A model generated the notes under the pieces. That model was not told the DNA's origin. It did no database searches and saw only the letters and a program-made list of their open reading frames with translations. The translations under genes were made by a program, and so were the position numbers. Below are positions 53,874 through 61,042 of a stretch of 64,000 nucleotides of DNA, in pieces; position 1 is the first letter of the stretch, and every line of letters begins with the position of its first letter. The stretch covers positions 124,001 to 188,000 of the forward strand of contig NZ_JACSCH020000013.1 in the NCBI RefSeq assembly GCF_014451325.2, written 5' to 3'. This DNA is from Streptomyces sp. CB02980. GTDB lineage: Bacteria; Actinomycetota; Actinomycetes; Streptomycetales; Streptomycetaceae.

Positions 53874-54581
53874 CTACGGTCGCGGCAGCCGCAGCGCCGG
53901 GGCGAAACGGTCGCTTCCCTCGGCCACCACGGTCGGGCCCGGGGCGATCTCCGTGAAGCCCGCGTCCCGGACCAGCGGGAGACCGCTCGCCGCCAGGGCG
54001 GGCCACTCCTCGGCCGGCGCGGTGCGGACCGCGAGCGGGAAGCCCGCCTCGTGCCAGGCCTTCCGGTCGGCGTCCCCCATCGCCCACCACAGCAGCTGCG
54101 CCCCGTGCCCGGCCTGGGCCATCGTCTTGCCCGCCGACATGTCGAGCTCCGGGTTGATCCACAGCACCACCGCGCCGTCCGGTACGGGGCCCGGTACGGC
54201 CGGGTCGTCGAGGTCGGTGCCCGAGACCTGGAGCTTGGCCAGCTCCTTCGGCCAGCCGTCGAGCGGGACCGGCGGGAAGACCCGTACCTCCGCCTCCAGG
54301 CCGTCGACCGTGATCCCCGGGAGCGCGCCCGCGCGCCGCCACTCCGCGCCGCGCGCCCGGCGCACCACCTTGCGGATCCTGGCGTCCTGCCAGTCGGTCA
54401 TGGCCTGCGCCCACTCGCCCTCGCCGAGCGAGCGGTCGTCGGTGAGGATCTCCAGGACGGCGCGCGCGGCGGTCTCCAGGGCGTCGGTACGGGACGGCGG
54501 CGCGTCCCGTTCGATCCGTACGACCAACGGAAGGACGAACTGGGGCTTCTCATCGCGAAGATCGGTCTCGTTGCTGCTCAC
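53874..54581 (-). CDS. Peptidyl-tRNA hydrolase Pth2-like protein
   Basis: 235 residues from GTG 54581. The C-terminal ~110 residues carry Pth2-type motifs: NPELDMSAGKTMAQAGHGAQLL (the GK.aaQ.aHa motif), then GLPLVRDAGFTEIAPGPTVVAEG (the v.DaG.Te..p...T.va.g motif). The N-terminal ~120 residues (FVLPLVVRIERDAPPSRTDALE and on) are an extension not present in archaeal/eukaryotic Pth2 (~115 residues). Bacterial Pth (Pth1) is a different fold, so this is a divergent actinobacterial relative. It may act on peptidyl-tRNA or another ester; activity is inferred from the family. It converges with the MNIO gene direction and is divergent from the AIM24 gene. Confidence 0.78.
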   Translation of the reverse strand: MSSNETDLRDEKPQFVLPLVVRIERDAPPSRTDALETAARAVLEILTDDRSLGEGEWAQAMTDWQDARIRKVVRRARGAEWRRAGALPGITVDGLEAEVRVFPPVPLDGWPKELAKLQVSGTDLDDPAVPGPVPDGAVVLWINPELDMSAGKTMAQAGHGAQLLWWAMGDADRKAWHEAGFPLAVRTAPAEEWPALAASGLPLVRDAGFTEIAPGPTVVAEGSDRFAPALRLPRP

Positions 54582-54652
54582 CGGGCAAGTCTGCCACTGC
54601 CGTCACGAGCGATTCTTGTAGGAATGAGCAGTTCCGGGCCAGGATGCCCTTC

Positions 54653-55327
54653 ATGAAGAGTGATCTTTTCACCGGCGAACACCTCGCCGAGACCGCAGAT
54701 TTCCCGGGAATGACCCTCCAGAACGCCAAATCGGTCAAGTACACCGTCAACGGCGAGATGCACGCCCGCCAGGGATCGATGATCGCCTTCCGCGGCAACC
54801 TCCAGTTCGAGCGCAAGGCTCAGGGCATCGGCGGCCTGCTCAAGCGGGCCGTCACCGGTGAGGGCCTCGCCCTGATGGCCGTGCGCGGCCAGGGCGAGGC
54901 GTGGTTCGCGCACGAGGCGCAGAACTGCTTCATCGTCGAGATCGAGCAGGGCGACGCGTTCTCGGTCAACGGCCGCAACGTGCTCTGCTTCGACGCCACC
55001 CTCCACTACGAGATCAAGACCGTGAAGGGCGCCGGCATGACCGGCGGCGGCCTCTTCAACTCCGTCTTCTCCGGCTACGGCAAGGTCGCCCTCATGTGCG
55101 AGGGCAACCCGATCGTCATCCCCGTCAGCCCGCAGGCCCCGGTGTTCGTCGACACCGACGCCGTGGTCGGCTGGAGCGAGCAGCTGCACACCTCGCTCCA
55201 CCGCTCGCAGTCAGTCGGCTCGATGATCCGCGGCGGCTCGGGCGAGGCGGTGCAGCTGAAGCTGGAGGGCCAGGGCTTCGTGGTCGTCCGGCCCAGCGAG
55301 CTGACCCCGCAGAAGTCCTCGAATTGA
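54653..55327 (+). CDS. AIM24 family protein
   Basis: 224 residues from ATG 54653, with AGGA 8 nt upstream; ATG 54644 is less well placed. All-beta protein with AIM24/TRAP-like pattern: FPGMTLQNAKSVKYTVNGEMHAR, GSMIAFRGNLQFERK, GEAWFAHEAQNCFIVEIEQGD, FNSVFSGYGKVALMCEGNP, PQAPVFVDTDAVVGWSEQL, and EAVQLKLEGQGFVVVRPSE. In yeast AIM24 is mitochondrial; in bacteria the function is unknown. The TTGA of its stop is also the TTG start of the ABC ATPase gene, so it is coupled to an exporter. Confidence 0.9.
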   Translation: MKSDLFTGEHLAETADFPGMTLQNAKSVKYTVNGEMHARQGSMIAFRGNLQFERKAQGIGGLLKRAVTGEGLALMAVRGQGEAWFAHEAQNCFIVEIEQGDAFSVNGRNVLCFDATLHYEIKTVKGAGMTGGGLFNSVFSGYGKVALMCEGNPIVIPVSPQAPVFVDTDAVVGWSEQLHTSLHRSQSVGSMIRGGSGEAVQLKLEGQGFVVVRPSELTPQKSSN

Positions 55328-56223
55328 GGCTGGAGCGGGTCGGGCGCCGGCACGGCCTCCGGGGGGCGTGGATCCTCCGCGACGTGGACCTCGACCTGCC
55401 CGCCGGGACCCTGGTCCGGGTCGTGGGCACGAACGGCACCGGGAAGTCGACCCTGCTCCGGCTCGTCGCCGGCGTCGACGCGCCCACCGCCGGCCGGATC
55501 ACGGGCCGCCCGCCCCGCACGGCGTACGTACCCGAACGCTTCCCGGCCGCACTGCCCTTCACGGCCACCGACTATCTGGTCCACCTGGGGCGGATCCAGG
55601 GTCTTGGCACGGCGGCGGCGCGGGCCGTGGCGGGGGAGTGGCTGGAACGCTTCGGGGCGGGCGAGCACGCCCGTACGGCCATGGCGGAGCTCTCCAAGGG
55701 CACGAGCCAGAAGGTCGCCGTGGCCCAGGCCTTTCTCGCCGACCCGTCCCTCCTCGTCCTCGACGAGGCCTGGACCGGCCTCGACACGGGCGCGCGTGCG
55801 GAACTGGACGCGGCGGTCCGCTCACGCCGGGCGGCCGGCGGAACCGTCGTCTTCGTCGACCACGATCCGCGCCGGCTGGAGGGGGAGCCGTCCGCGGTGT
55901 ACGAGGTGCGGGAGGGACGGGTCGGGGAGGCCGAGGACCCGGTCGGCCCGGCCTCGGACCCGGTCGGCCGTGCCTCAGGCCCGGTCCGCGCCGGCGCCGG
56001 GCCGCTGCCGCGCGTGCGGATCACCGTCTCCGGCGGCCCGCGCGCCCTCCCGCCCGCGGAGCGCCTTCCCGGTCACCCCGTCGTCGCACCCGGACCCGAC
56101 GGCGACGGCGACGGCACCACCGTCCTCACCGTCGACGCCGGCCACTCCGACGCCCTGCTGCGCGCGCTCCTCGCCGCCTCCTGGCACATCCACCACCTCG
56201 GCTCCGAAGGCGTACGCGTATGA
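55324..56223 (+). CDS. ABC transporter ATP-binding protein
   Basis: 299 residues from TTG 55324, overlapping the AIM24 stop by 4 bp. Walker A VGTNGTGKST, signature-like LSKGTSQKVAVAQAF (S-K-G-T instead of the usual S-G-G-Q), Walker B LLVLDEAWTG with catalytic Glu, and switch His in VFVDHDP. The C-terminal ~100 residues (VGPASDPVGRASGPV repeats, then RVRITVSGGP and SWHIHHLGSEGVRV) are an extra domain. The altered signature is a feature to note. Its stop overlaps the permease start (ATGA). Together they form a small exporter of unknown substrate. Confidence 0.85.
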   Translation: MRLERVGRRHGLRGAWILRDVDLDLPAGTLVRVVGTNGTGKSTLLRLVAGVDAPTAGRITGRPPRTAYVPERFPAALPFTATDYLVHLGRIQGLGTAAARAVAGEWLERFGAGEHARTAMAELSKGTSQKVAVAQAFLADPSLLVLDEAWTGLDTGARAELDAAVRSRRAAGGTVVFVDHDPRRLEGEPSAVYEVREGRVGEAEDPVGPASDPVGRASGPVRAGAGPLPRVRITVSGGPRALPPAERLPGHPVVAPGPDGDGDGTTVLTVDAGHSDALLRALLAASWHIHHLGSEGVRV

Positions 56224-56870
56224 CGGCGCTCCTGCGCTACCAGACCGGCCTGCTGCTCCGCTCGCAGCGCTGGCTCGCCCCGCTCCTCCTGTACGCGGCC
56301 TTCCTCGCCGTCGGCGTCAACGCGGGCGAGCCCGTCCTCGGCGCGCTCGGCCTCACCGCCGCCGCGCTGCTCCCCGTCACCGCCTGGTCCGTACGGATCT
56401 GCGTCACACAGGAGCCGTCCGCCGCCCGGAACGTCGTCGCGACGGCGGCCGGCCGGGGCCGCGCGCATCTCGCGGCGCTCGTCACCGGGACCGGCCTGCC
56501 CGCCCTCGTCGGCGCGGTCGCGGTCCTCGCGGTGACGGCGACCGGCGACCGGCGCGGTGTCACCGCGCCCGCCGCCGTGGCCACGGGGCTCCTGGCGGCG
56601 CTGGCCTGCGCCCTGACGGGCGCCGCCGTCGGCGCGCTGGCGTCCCGCCCCTTCGTCCGGGCCCCCGGCTGGTCCGTCGCGGCCCTGGTCCTGGGCTCGC
56701 TGTTCGCCCTGGTGACCACCGGCTCACCGGCGAAGCACGCGATGACGGCCCTGATCACCGGCGCCCGCACGGCGACCGCCGACCCGCCGTGGCTCGCCTG
56801 CGGGGGCGCCGTGCTCCTCGCGGCGGCGTGCGCGGCCCTCGCGTGCCGGGCCACGGCCCGCCTGGAGTGA
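56220..56870 (+). CDS. ABC-2-like membrane protein
   Basis: 216 residues from ATG 56220, overlapping the ATPase stop by 4 bp. Six predicted membrane segments (WLAPLLLYAAFLAVGV, LGLTAAALLPVTAWSV, GTGLPALVGAVAVLAV, AVATGLLAALACALTG, WSVAALVLGSLFALVT, LACGGAVLLAAACAAL) with short loops. No sequence motif beyond hydrophobicity is clear. As the third gene of AIM24-ATPase-membrane protein, it is probably the transmembrane partner of the ATPase. A small zinc-finger gene follows 14 bp later. Confidence 0.85.
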   Translation: MTALLRYQTGLLLRSQRWLAPLLLYAAFLAVGVNAGEPVLGALGLTAAALLPVTAWSVRICVTQEPSAARNVVATAAGRGRAHLAALVTGTGLPALVGAVAVLAVTATGDRRGVTAPAAVATGLLAALACALTGAAVGALASRPFVRAPGWSVAALVLGSLFALVTTGSPAKHAMTALITGARTATADPPWLACGGAVLLAAACAALACRATARLE

Positions 56871-56884
56871 GTACGCTCGAAGAC

Positions 56885-57094
56885 ATGAACGACACGACCG
56901 AGTCCACCGAGTCCACGTCGTACTGCGCCGCCCCGGAGCCCGGCGGCCCGAAGCCCGAACCGGCCACCGAGGGCCCCTTCGCCGCGTGTGTGCTGTGCCA
57001 GGAGCCGACCGAGTACCCGGAGTCCACGAAGGGCATCACCCTCTGCCCGGTCTGCGAGTGGCGGGAGGCGGAGCGCACGGCCTGCTCGGGCTAG
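56885..57094 (+). CDS. Small zinc-ribbon-like protein
   Basis: 69 residues from ATG 56885, 14 bp after the previous stop. A Ser/Thr/Glu/Pro-rich first half is followed by two CxxC pairs, CVLC and CPVC, about 19 residues apart, forming a probable zinc ribbon (PTEYPESTKGITLCPVCEW). The spacing fits a structural zinc site. It may be part of the same transcript as the exporter. No function is known. The ribosome binding site is weak. Confidence 0.7.
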   Translation: MNDTTESTESTSYCAAPEPGGPKPEPATEGPFAACVLCQEPTEYPESTKGITLCPVCEWREAERTACSG

Positions 57095-57148
57095 GTCCTG
57101 TCCGGCGGATCAGGGTCGGACGGGCCGGACTGGCCCTGGGCGGCCGTG

Positions 57149-57212
57149 CATCCGTCCGGCCGTGCATCCGTCCGTCCGCTCATCCGTCCGGCCGTGCATC
57201 CGTCCGTCCGCT
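57149..57212. repeat. Two tandem 32-bp direct repeats
   Basis: Two identical adjacent 32-bp units (57149-57180, 57181-57212), built of CATCCGTCCG-type sub-repeats, with further sub-repeats on both sides. They lie in the space after the zinc-ribbon gene and touch the stop codon of the deacetylase gene. A variable-number repeat is possible. Confidence 0.9.
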
Positions 57213-58120
57213 CATCCGCCCATCAGCTCCGAGACCTTCACGAAGCGGTAGCCGCGGGCCCGGAGTTCCGGGACGATGCGCAGGATCGCCTGCTCCGTGA
57301 CCGGGGCCGCGCTGCGCGTGCAGTGCATGACCACCAGGGAGCCCGGCTTCACTCCGTCGAGGACCTGCTCGGCCACCGCGTCCGCGTCCTGCGCGAAGGC
57401 GTCGCCGCTGACGACGTCCCACTGGACCGCCGTCACCCCGGCCGGCGCGAGCGCGCGGAGGGCCGCGTCGTCGTAGCAGCCGCCGGGGAAGCGGAAGTAC
57501 GGGACGACGTTCACCGCCCCGGCGTCGCGGAACGCGTCGAAGGCCCGCTGGACGTCGTCCGCCATGTCGGGCGTGGAGACGGCCGGGAGGCCGTAGCAGG
57601 GGGACGCGAAGGCGTAGTGGCTGTAGGAGTGGTTCGCGATCTCGAAGCGAGGGTCGCGGCCGATGGACTTCGCCTGGTCCGGGTACTCCTCCGCCCAGCG
57701 GCCCGTCATGAACACGGTCGCGTCCACCTTGAGCCGGCGCAGGGTCTCGATGAGCTGAGGATTGTCGAAACGCTCGCCCTGCGCGGCCCGTGGCCCCTGA
57801 TCGGCCGTCATGTCGGCGTCGAAGGTGAGCGCGACGACCTTCTCCGCGCCCTTCGCCGTGGCCTTGCCCGTGCCCTTCGTCCGGTGCGTGTACACGGGGG
57901 TGAGGCCGCCGGGCCCCGGAGCCATGGTGGGCGGTGCGGCGGGGACGCGCGCGGGCTTGGGCCCGGCCGCCGCGGCGCTCGCCCGGGGCGACGGGCTGGT
58001 GACGGCGGCCGGCTCCCTCGCCGGCGGGGCCGGGGACGGTTCGACGGTTTCCCGGCCACAGCCGACGAGGACGGCGCCCAGAAGACCGAGCGCCGCCAAG
58101 TTTCGTACAGAAATGTTCAC
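57212..58120 (-). CDS. Polysaccharide deacetylase-family lipoprotein
   Basis: 302 residues from GTG 58120. A lipoprotein signal (LAALGLLGAVLVGC) and a Pro/Ala/Ser-rich linker precede a NodB/CE4 domain from about residue 95: VVALTFDADMTADQGP (TFDAD, the motif-1 Asp pair), FMTGRWAEEYPDQAKS, ANHSYSHYAFASP (motif 2 HSxSH, metal His pair), YFRFPGGCYDDAAL (motif 3) and LVVMHCTRS (motif 5 His). The key residues are kept, so it should be an active metal-dependent deacetylase of peptidoglycan or chitin-like polymer outside the membrane. The C-terminus ends within tandem DNA repeats. Confidence 0.9.
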   Translation of the reverse strand: MNISVRNLAALGLLGAVLVGCGRETVEPSPAPPAREPAAVTSPSPRASAAAAGPKPARVPAAPPTMAPGPGGLTPVYTHRTKGTGKATAKGAEKVVALTFDADMTADQGPRAAQGERFDNPQLIETLRRLKVDATVFMTGRWAEEYPDQAKSIGRDPRFEIANHSYSHYAFASPCYGLPAVSTPDMADDVQRAFDAFRDAGAVNVVPYFRFPGGCYDDAALRALAPAGVTAVQWDVVSGDAFAQDADAVAEQVLDGVKPGSLVVMHCTRSAAPVTEQAILRIVPELRARGYRFVKVSELMGG

Positions 58121-58146
58121 GATCGGAAGCTAACTGATCAAAGTGT

Positions 58147-58344
58147 CTAACGCTCGCGACTCGACAGCAGCAGCACCCGAGTCCACGCGCTGAGCTGACG
58201 CACCATCGCGTCGGCGTGCGCGGCCCGCTCCCGCCGGAAGGGGAGGACGAGCAGCGCGGGCAGGAAGGCGAGCGTCACGAGCAGCAGGGGCAGGATCGCC
58301 ACGAGAACGATGAGGGCACGCTGGGCCCAGCGGAGAGTACGCAT
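58147..58344 (-). CDS. Small single-pass membrane protein
   Basis: 65 residues from ATG 58344, with AAGGAA 4 nt upstream. One long hydrophobic stretch (ALIVLVAILPLLLVTLAFLP) with basic residues on both sides, then a hydrophilic tail with RQLSAWTRVLLLSSRER. It lies 26 bp upstream of the deacetylase gene on the same strand and may be cotranscribed. No known family was recognised. Confidence 0.7.
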   Translation of the reverse strand: MRTLRWAQRALIVLVAILPLLLVTLAFLPALLVLPFRRERAAHADAMVRQLSAWTRVLLLSSRER

Positions 58345-58409
58345 CGGGTTCCTTGGGGTCGTGTGGGCTTCCGGATGAGCGAGCCCCCACCGTCGGCCCC
58401 GTCCGGTAC

Positions 58410-58447
58410 GTTGCGAAAGCCGCAACTGTTGCCGGTGTCGCGGCAAC
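58410..58447. promoter_or_regulatory. Tandem palindromes upstream of the HTH regulator
   Basis: GTTGCG-AAAGC-CGCAAC (58410-58426) and GTTGCCG-GTGTCG-CGGCAAC (58428-58447) are adjacent inverted repeats sharing the GTTGC half-site, 19-57 bp before the ATG at 58467. They are good candidates for an autoregulatory operator. They also lie upstream of the divergent small membrane protein and deacetylase genes. Confidence 0.55.
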
Positions 58448-58466
58448 GCCCAGGGGGAGGTGTGCG

Positions 58467-60041
58467 ATGACCGAAATCGCCCGTACGCAGGGGAGTTCGT
58501 CGGAGATCGAGCGCGGCGGGGTCGCCGAGGTTGCCGCGCTGGGCAACGTGTTGGCAGAACTCTTCAAGCGACTGGGCATCACCCAGACCCAGTACGCCCA
58601 CCGCGTCCACCTCGACAAGTCCGCCGTCTCCCGCTACCTGAGCGGCCGTCGGCTCGCACCCCAGGAGTTCGTCGACCGGCTGGTGCGCGAGGTCGAGGAG
58701 CACCTCGGCGCGCCCCTCCAGCTGGAGGCGAAGGAGGCCCTCAGGAACCAGCGCCTGGAGGCGCTGCGCGTCTGCAACCCGGACGAGTTCCGGCTGGAGA
58801 GCCTGCGGGGGGAGCTGGCCCGCTCCCGCCGGGACACCCGGCGCGCCGAGCGCAACATCGAGGCGCTGCAGACCCTCCTGGAGAAGAAGGAGGACGAGGT
58901 CCGTCGCCTCGCCGACGACCTCACGCAGCTCCGCCTGGACTGGGGCGCCGAGCGCGCGGACCCGTCCCCCACCTACGACCTGCTGCGCGAGATCGCACGG
59001 CTCCGGCAGGACCTGGAGGACGCCGAACGCCTCCGCGCGGAGGCGGAACGCCACGGCGAGGAGCTACGGGACCGGGTGCTGTGCCTGGAGGAGGAACTGT
59101 CGCGGCGGAGCCCGCAAGCCGCCGGGGGGCTGCCCCTGGAGGCGTTCAAGGCCCAGCTGGCCGGACTGTGGGAGGAGGAGAACTTCCCGGAGGCCGGCCG
59201 GGACCTGACGGAGGCGGCGTGGTCGCGGCCGCTGGACGAGGTGGCGGAGCTGCTGGTCTGGCTTCTGGGCAACGGCGCGGGGAGGGCACCCGCGGAGACG
59301 TTCGTCGTGGACGTGGCGCGGCTGCGGCCGCTGGAGGACGTGCTGGCATTCGCCCCGGGAGTGCTGCGGCGGAGGCCTGTCCGGATCCGGCAGTTGTGGG
59401 TGGCCGCGGTCGCGGCACGGATCACCCGTCGCAATGCGGCTGCCGTCCATCAGGGCCTGTGGGACGCCGGGACGCGCCTCGGGGTCGAGAGCGACCGGGT
59501 GCTCGCCGAGGCGGTGATCCGCGTGCGGAGCGATGAGGACGCGGTCGCCCTCGTGGTGGCGGCGCTGGCCGACACCCCGGCCCCGGAGGAGCTGACAAGG
59601 GTGGCGAAGGCCTTCGCCCTGGGGCGTCCGCCGGACCGGTACGGGCTGCGGTGCACGGTCGGGCTCGCCGAGGCCGGGAGGGCCGACGTGGCGGCCCTCG
59701 TGCTCGCGGCCGCCTGCCTGCCGTACCTGCCGCCCGCCAAGGCCGACGACCTGGGGCCCGGCGGGGCTGTCCCAGGGGTCGACTACCTGATGCTCGGCGC
59801 GGCCGTCCTGGAGCTCGACGAAGCACGGATCGACACCCTGTTCGACGTGGTGACCTGGCTGGACGACCGGATGGTCATGACGGCCTTCGCCGCCCGCCTC
59901 ACCCTCGCGAACGAGACGGCACTCCAGGACCGGCTGTTCAGCACGATGGCGGATCAGGGGCGGCTGAGACTTCTGGACCTTCGGATGTCCCAGGTGCTGG
60001 TGGACGCCATCAGCGACTGGCGCGGCTCAGGTGGCGAGTAG
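58467..60041 (+). CDS. HTH-domain protein with coiled coil, possible regulator
   Basis: 524 residues from ATG 58467, with GGGGGAGG 6 nt upstream. An XRE-like HTH lies near residues 28-60 (LFKRLGITQTQYAHRVHLDKSAVSRYLSGRRL). A long charged coiled coil follows (about 90-215, ELARSRRDTRRAERNIEALQ and RLRAEAERHGEELR). The C-terminal ~300 residues are helical and TPR-like in rhythm, with acid/Leu-rich stretches. This Streptomyces-type architecture suggests a DNA-binding protein with an effector or sensing domain. It overlaps the 3' end of ppk2 by 15 bp, tail to tail. Its target could be the divergent pair at 58344-57212. Function unknown. Confidence 0.85.
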   Translation: MTEIARTQGSSSEIERGGVAEVAALGNVLAELFKRLGITQTQYAHRVHLDKSAVSRYLSGRRLAPQEFVDRLVREVEEHLGAPLQLEAKEALRNQRLEALRVCNPDEFRLESLRGELARSRRDTRRAERNIEALQTLLEKKEDEVRRLADDLTQLRLDWGAERADPSPTYDLLREIARLRQDLEDAERLRAEAERHGEELRDRVLCLEEELSRRSPQAAGGLPLEAFKAQLAGLWEEENFPEAGRDLTEAAWSRPLDEVAELLVWLLGNGAGRAPAETFVVDVARLRPLEDVLAFAPGVLRRRPVRIRQLWVAAVAARITRRNAAAVHQGLWDAGTRLGVESDRVLAEAVIRVRSDEDAVALVVAALADTPAPEELTRVAKAFALGRPPDRYGLRCTVGLAEAGRADVAALVLAAACLPYLPPAKADDLGPGGAVPGVDYLMLGAAVLELDEARIDTLFDVVTWLDDRMVMTAFAARLTLANETALQDRLFSTMADQGRLRLLDLRMSQVLVDAISDWRGSGGE

Positions 60042-60941
60042 CCGCCGTCGGCTCTCGTCCACGTCGAAGTCCCCCGGCGGGTACTCCGGGTCCAGCGCCT
60101 CCAGGTGTTCGAGCAGCAGCTTGCTGATCGCCCAGTTCCGGTACCACTTGCGGTCCGCCGGGACCAGGTGCCAGGGGGCCTCGTCCGTCGTGCAGCGTTT
60201 CAGGGCGATCGCGTACGCCTTCTGGTACGCCGGCCACATGCCGCGTTCCTCGATGTCGCCCACGTTGAACTTCCAGTGCTTCTCCGGGTTGTCCAGCCGT
60301 TCGAGCAGGCGGCTGCGCTGTGCCTCGTACGAGATGTGCAGGAAGACCTTGACGACCGTCACGCCGTCGTCGGCGAGGGACTTCTCGAAGCGGTTGATCT
60401 GGCCGTAGCGGCGGTCGAGCTGCGTGCGCGGGACCAGCTCCCGTACCCGGGCGATGAGCACGTCCTCGTAGTGCGAGCGGTCGAAGATGCCGATCTCGCC
60501 CGGACGGGGGAGCGCCTTCATGATCCGCCAGAGGAACGGATGGTTCCGCTCCTCCGGCGTCGGGGCCTTGAAGGCGTGGATACGGCAGCCGGAGGGGTTG
60601 AAGAGGCCGATGACGTGCTTGACGGTGCCGCCCTTGCCGCTGGTGTCCATCCCCTGGAGGACCAGGAGCACCCGTCGGCGGTCACCGGCCGTACTCGCCG
60701 CGTACAGGCGTTCCTGGAGGTCCGCGAGGCGCGGTGCGAGGGCGGCGGTGGCGGCAAGACCGGCCGCCTTGTCGGCGGGGCCGCCCGGGGTCGCGGAGGC
60801 GTCGTACGCGGTGAGGTCGATGCGCTCGCCCCGGGGGACGCGGAGCAGCTCCCGCAGGGACGCTTCCCGCTGCTTCGGCTTCTTCCTGCCGTCCTTCCTG
60901 CCGTCCCTCTTCCCGCCCTTCTTCCCGTCCTTCTTCGCCAC
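60027..60941 (-). CDS. ppk2: Polyphosphate kinase 2 (PPK2)
   Basis: 304 residues from GTG 60941, with GGGG 6 nt upstream. A Lys-rich N-terminal tail (about 25 residues) is followed by the PPK2 fold: Walker A VLQGMDTSGKGGTVKHV, then FNPSGCRIHAFKAPTPEERNHP, the lid motif GIFDRSHYEDVLIARV, and KVFLHISYEAQRSRLLERL. PPK2 uses polyphosphate to phosphorylate nucleotides or the reverse; the class and acceptor (NDP or NMP) are not certain. The 3' end overlaps the converging HTH gene by 15 bp (60027-60041). It lies downstream of the PhoX-like gene, past a terminator. Confidence 0.94.
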   Translation of the reverse strand: MAKKDGKKGGKRDGRKDGRKKPKQREASLRELLRVPRGERIDLTAYDASATPGGPADKAAGLAATAALAPRLADLQERLYAASTAGDRRRVLLVLQGMDTSGKGGTVKHVIGLFNPSGCRIHAFKAPTPEERNHPFLWRIMKALPRPGEIGIFDRSHYEDVLIARVRELVPRTQLDRRYGQINRFEKSLADDGVTVVKVFLHISYEAQRSRLLERLDNPEKHWKFNVGDIEERGMWPAYQKAYAIALKRCTTDEAPWHLVPADRKWYRNWAISKLLLEHLEALDPEYPPGDFDVDESRRRLLAT

Positions 60942-60999
60942 CTCGTGCCCCTTCCGCCACGCCGCGCGCGTCCGTCCTCCCCCCGATCCTGCGACGGAA

Positions 61000-61029
61000 C
61001 CCGGCCGCCCGCGAGTGCGGGCGGCCGGG
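61000..61029. terminator. Hairpin between PhoX-like gene and ppk2
   Basis: Perfect 13-bp stem CCCGGCCGCCCGC (61000-61012) with GAGT loop and complement (61017-61029), 13 bp past the stop of the PhoX-like gene. Confidence 0.75.
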
Positions 61030-61042
61030 CGCCGTCCTCAGC

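Noticed and set aside
57149..57212. CRISPR array
   Set aside because: The two 32-bp units are directly adjacent with no spacers, and no cas genes are in the window.
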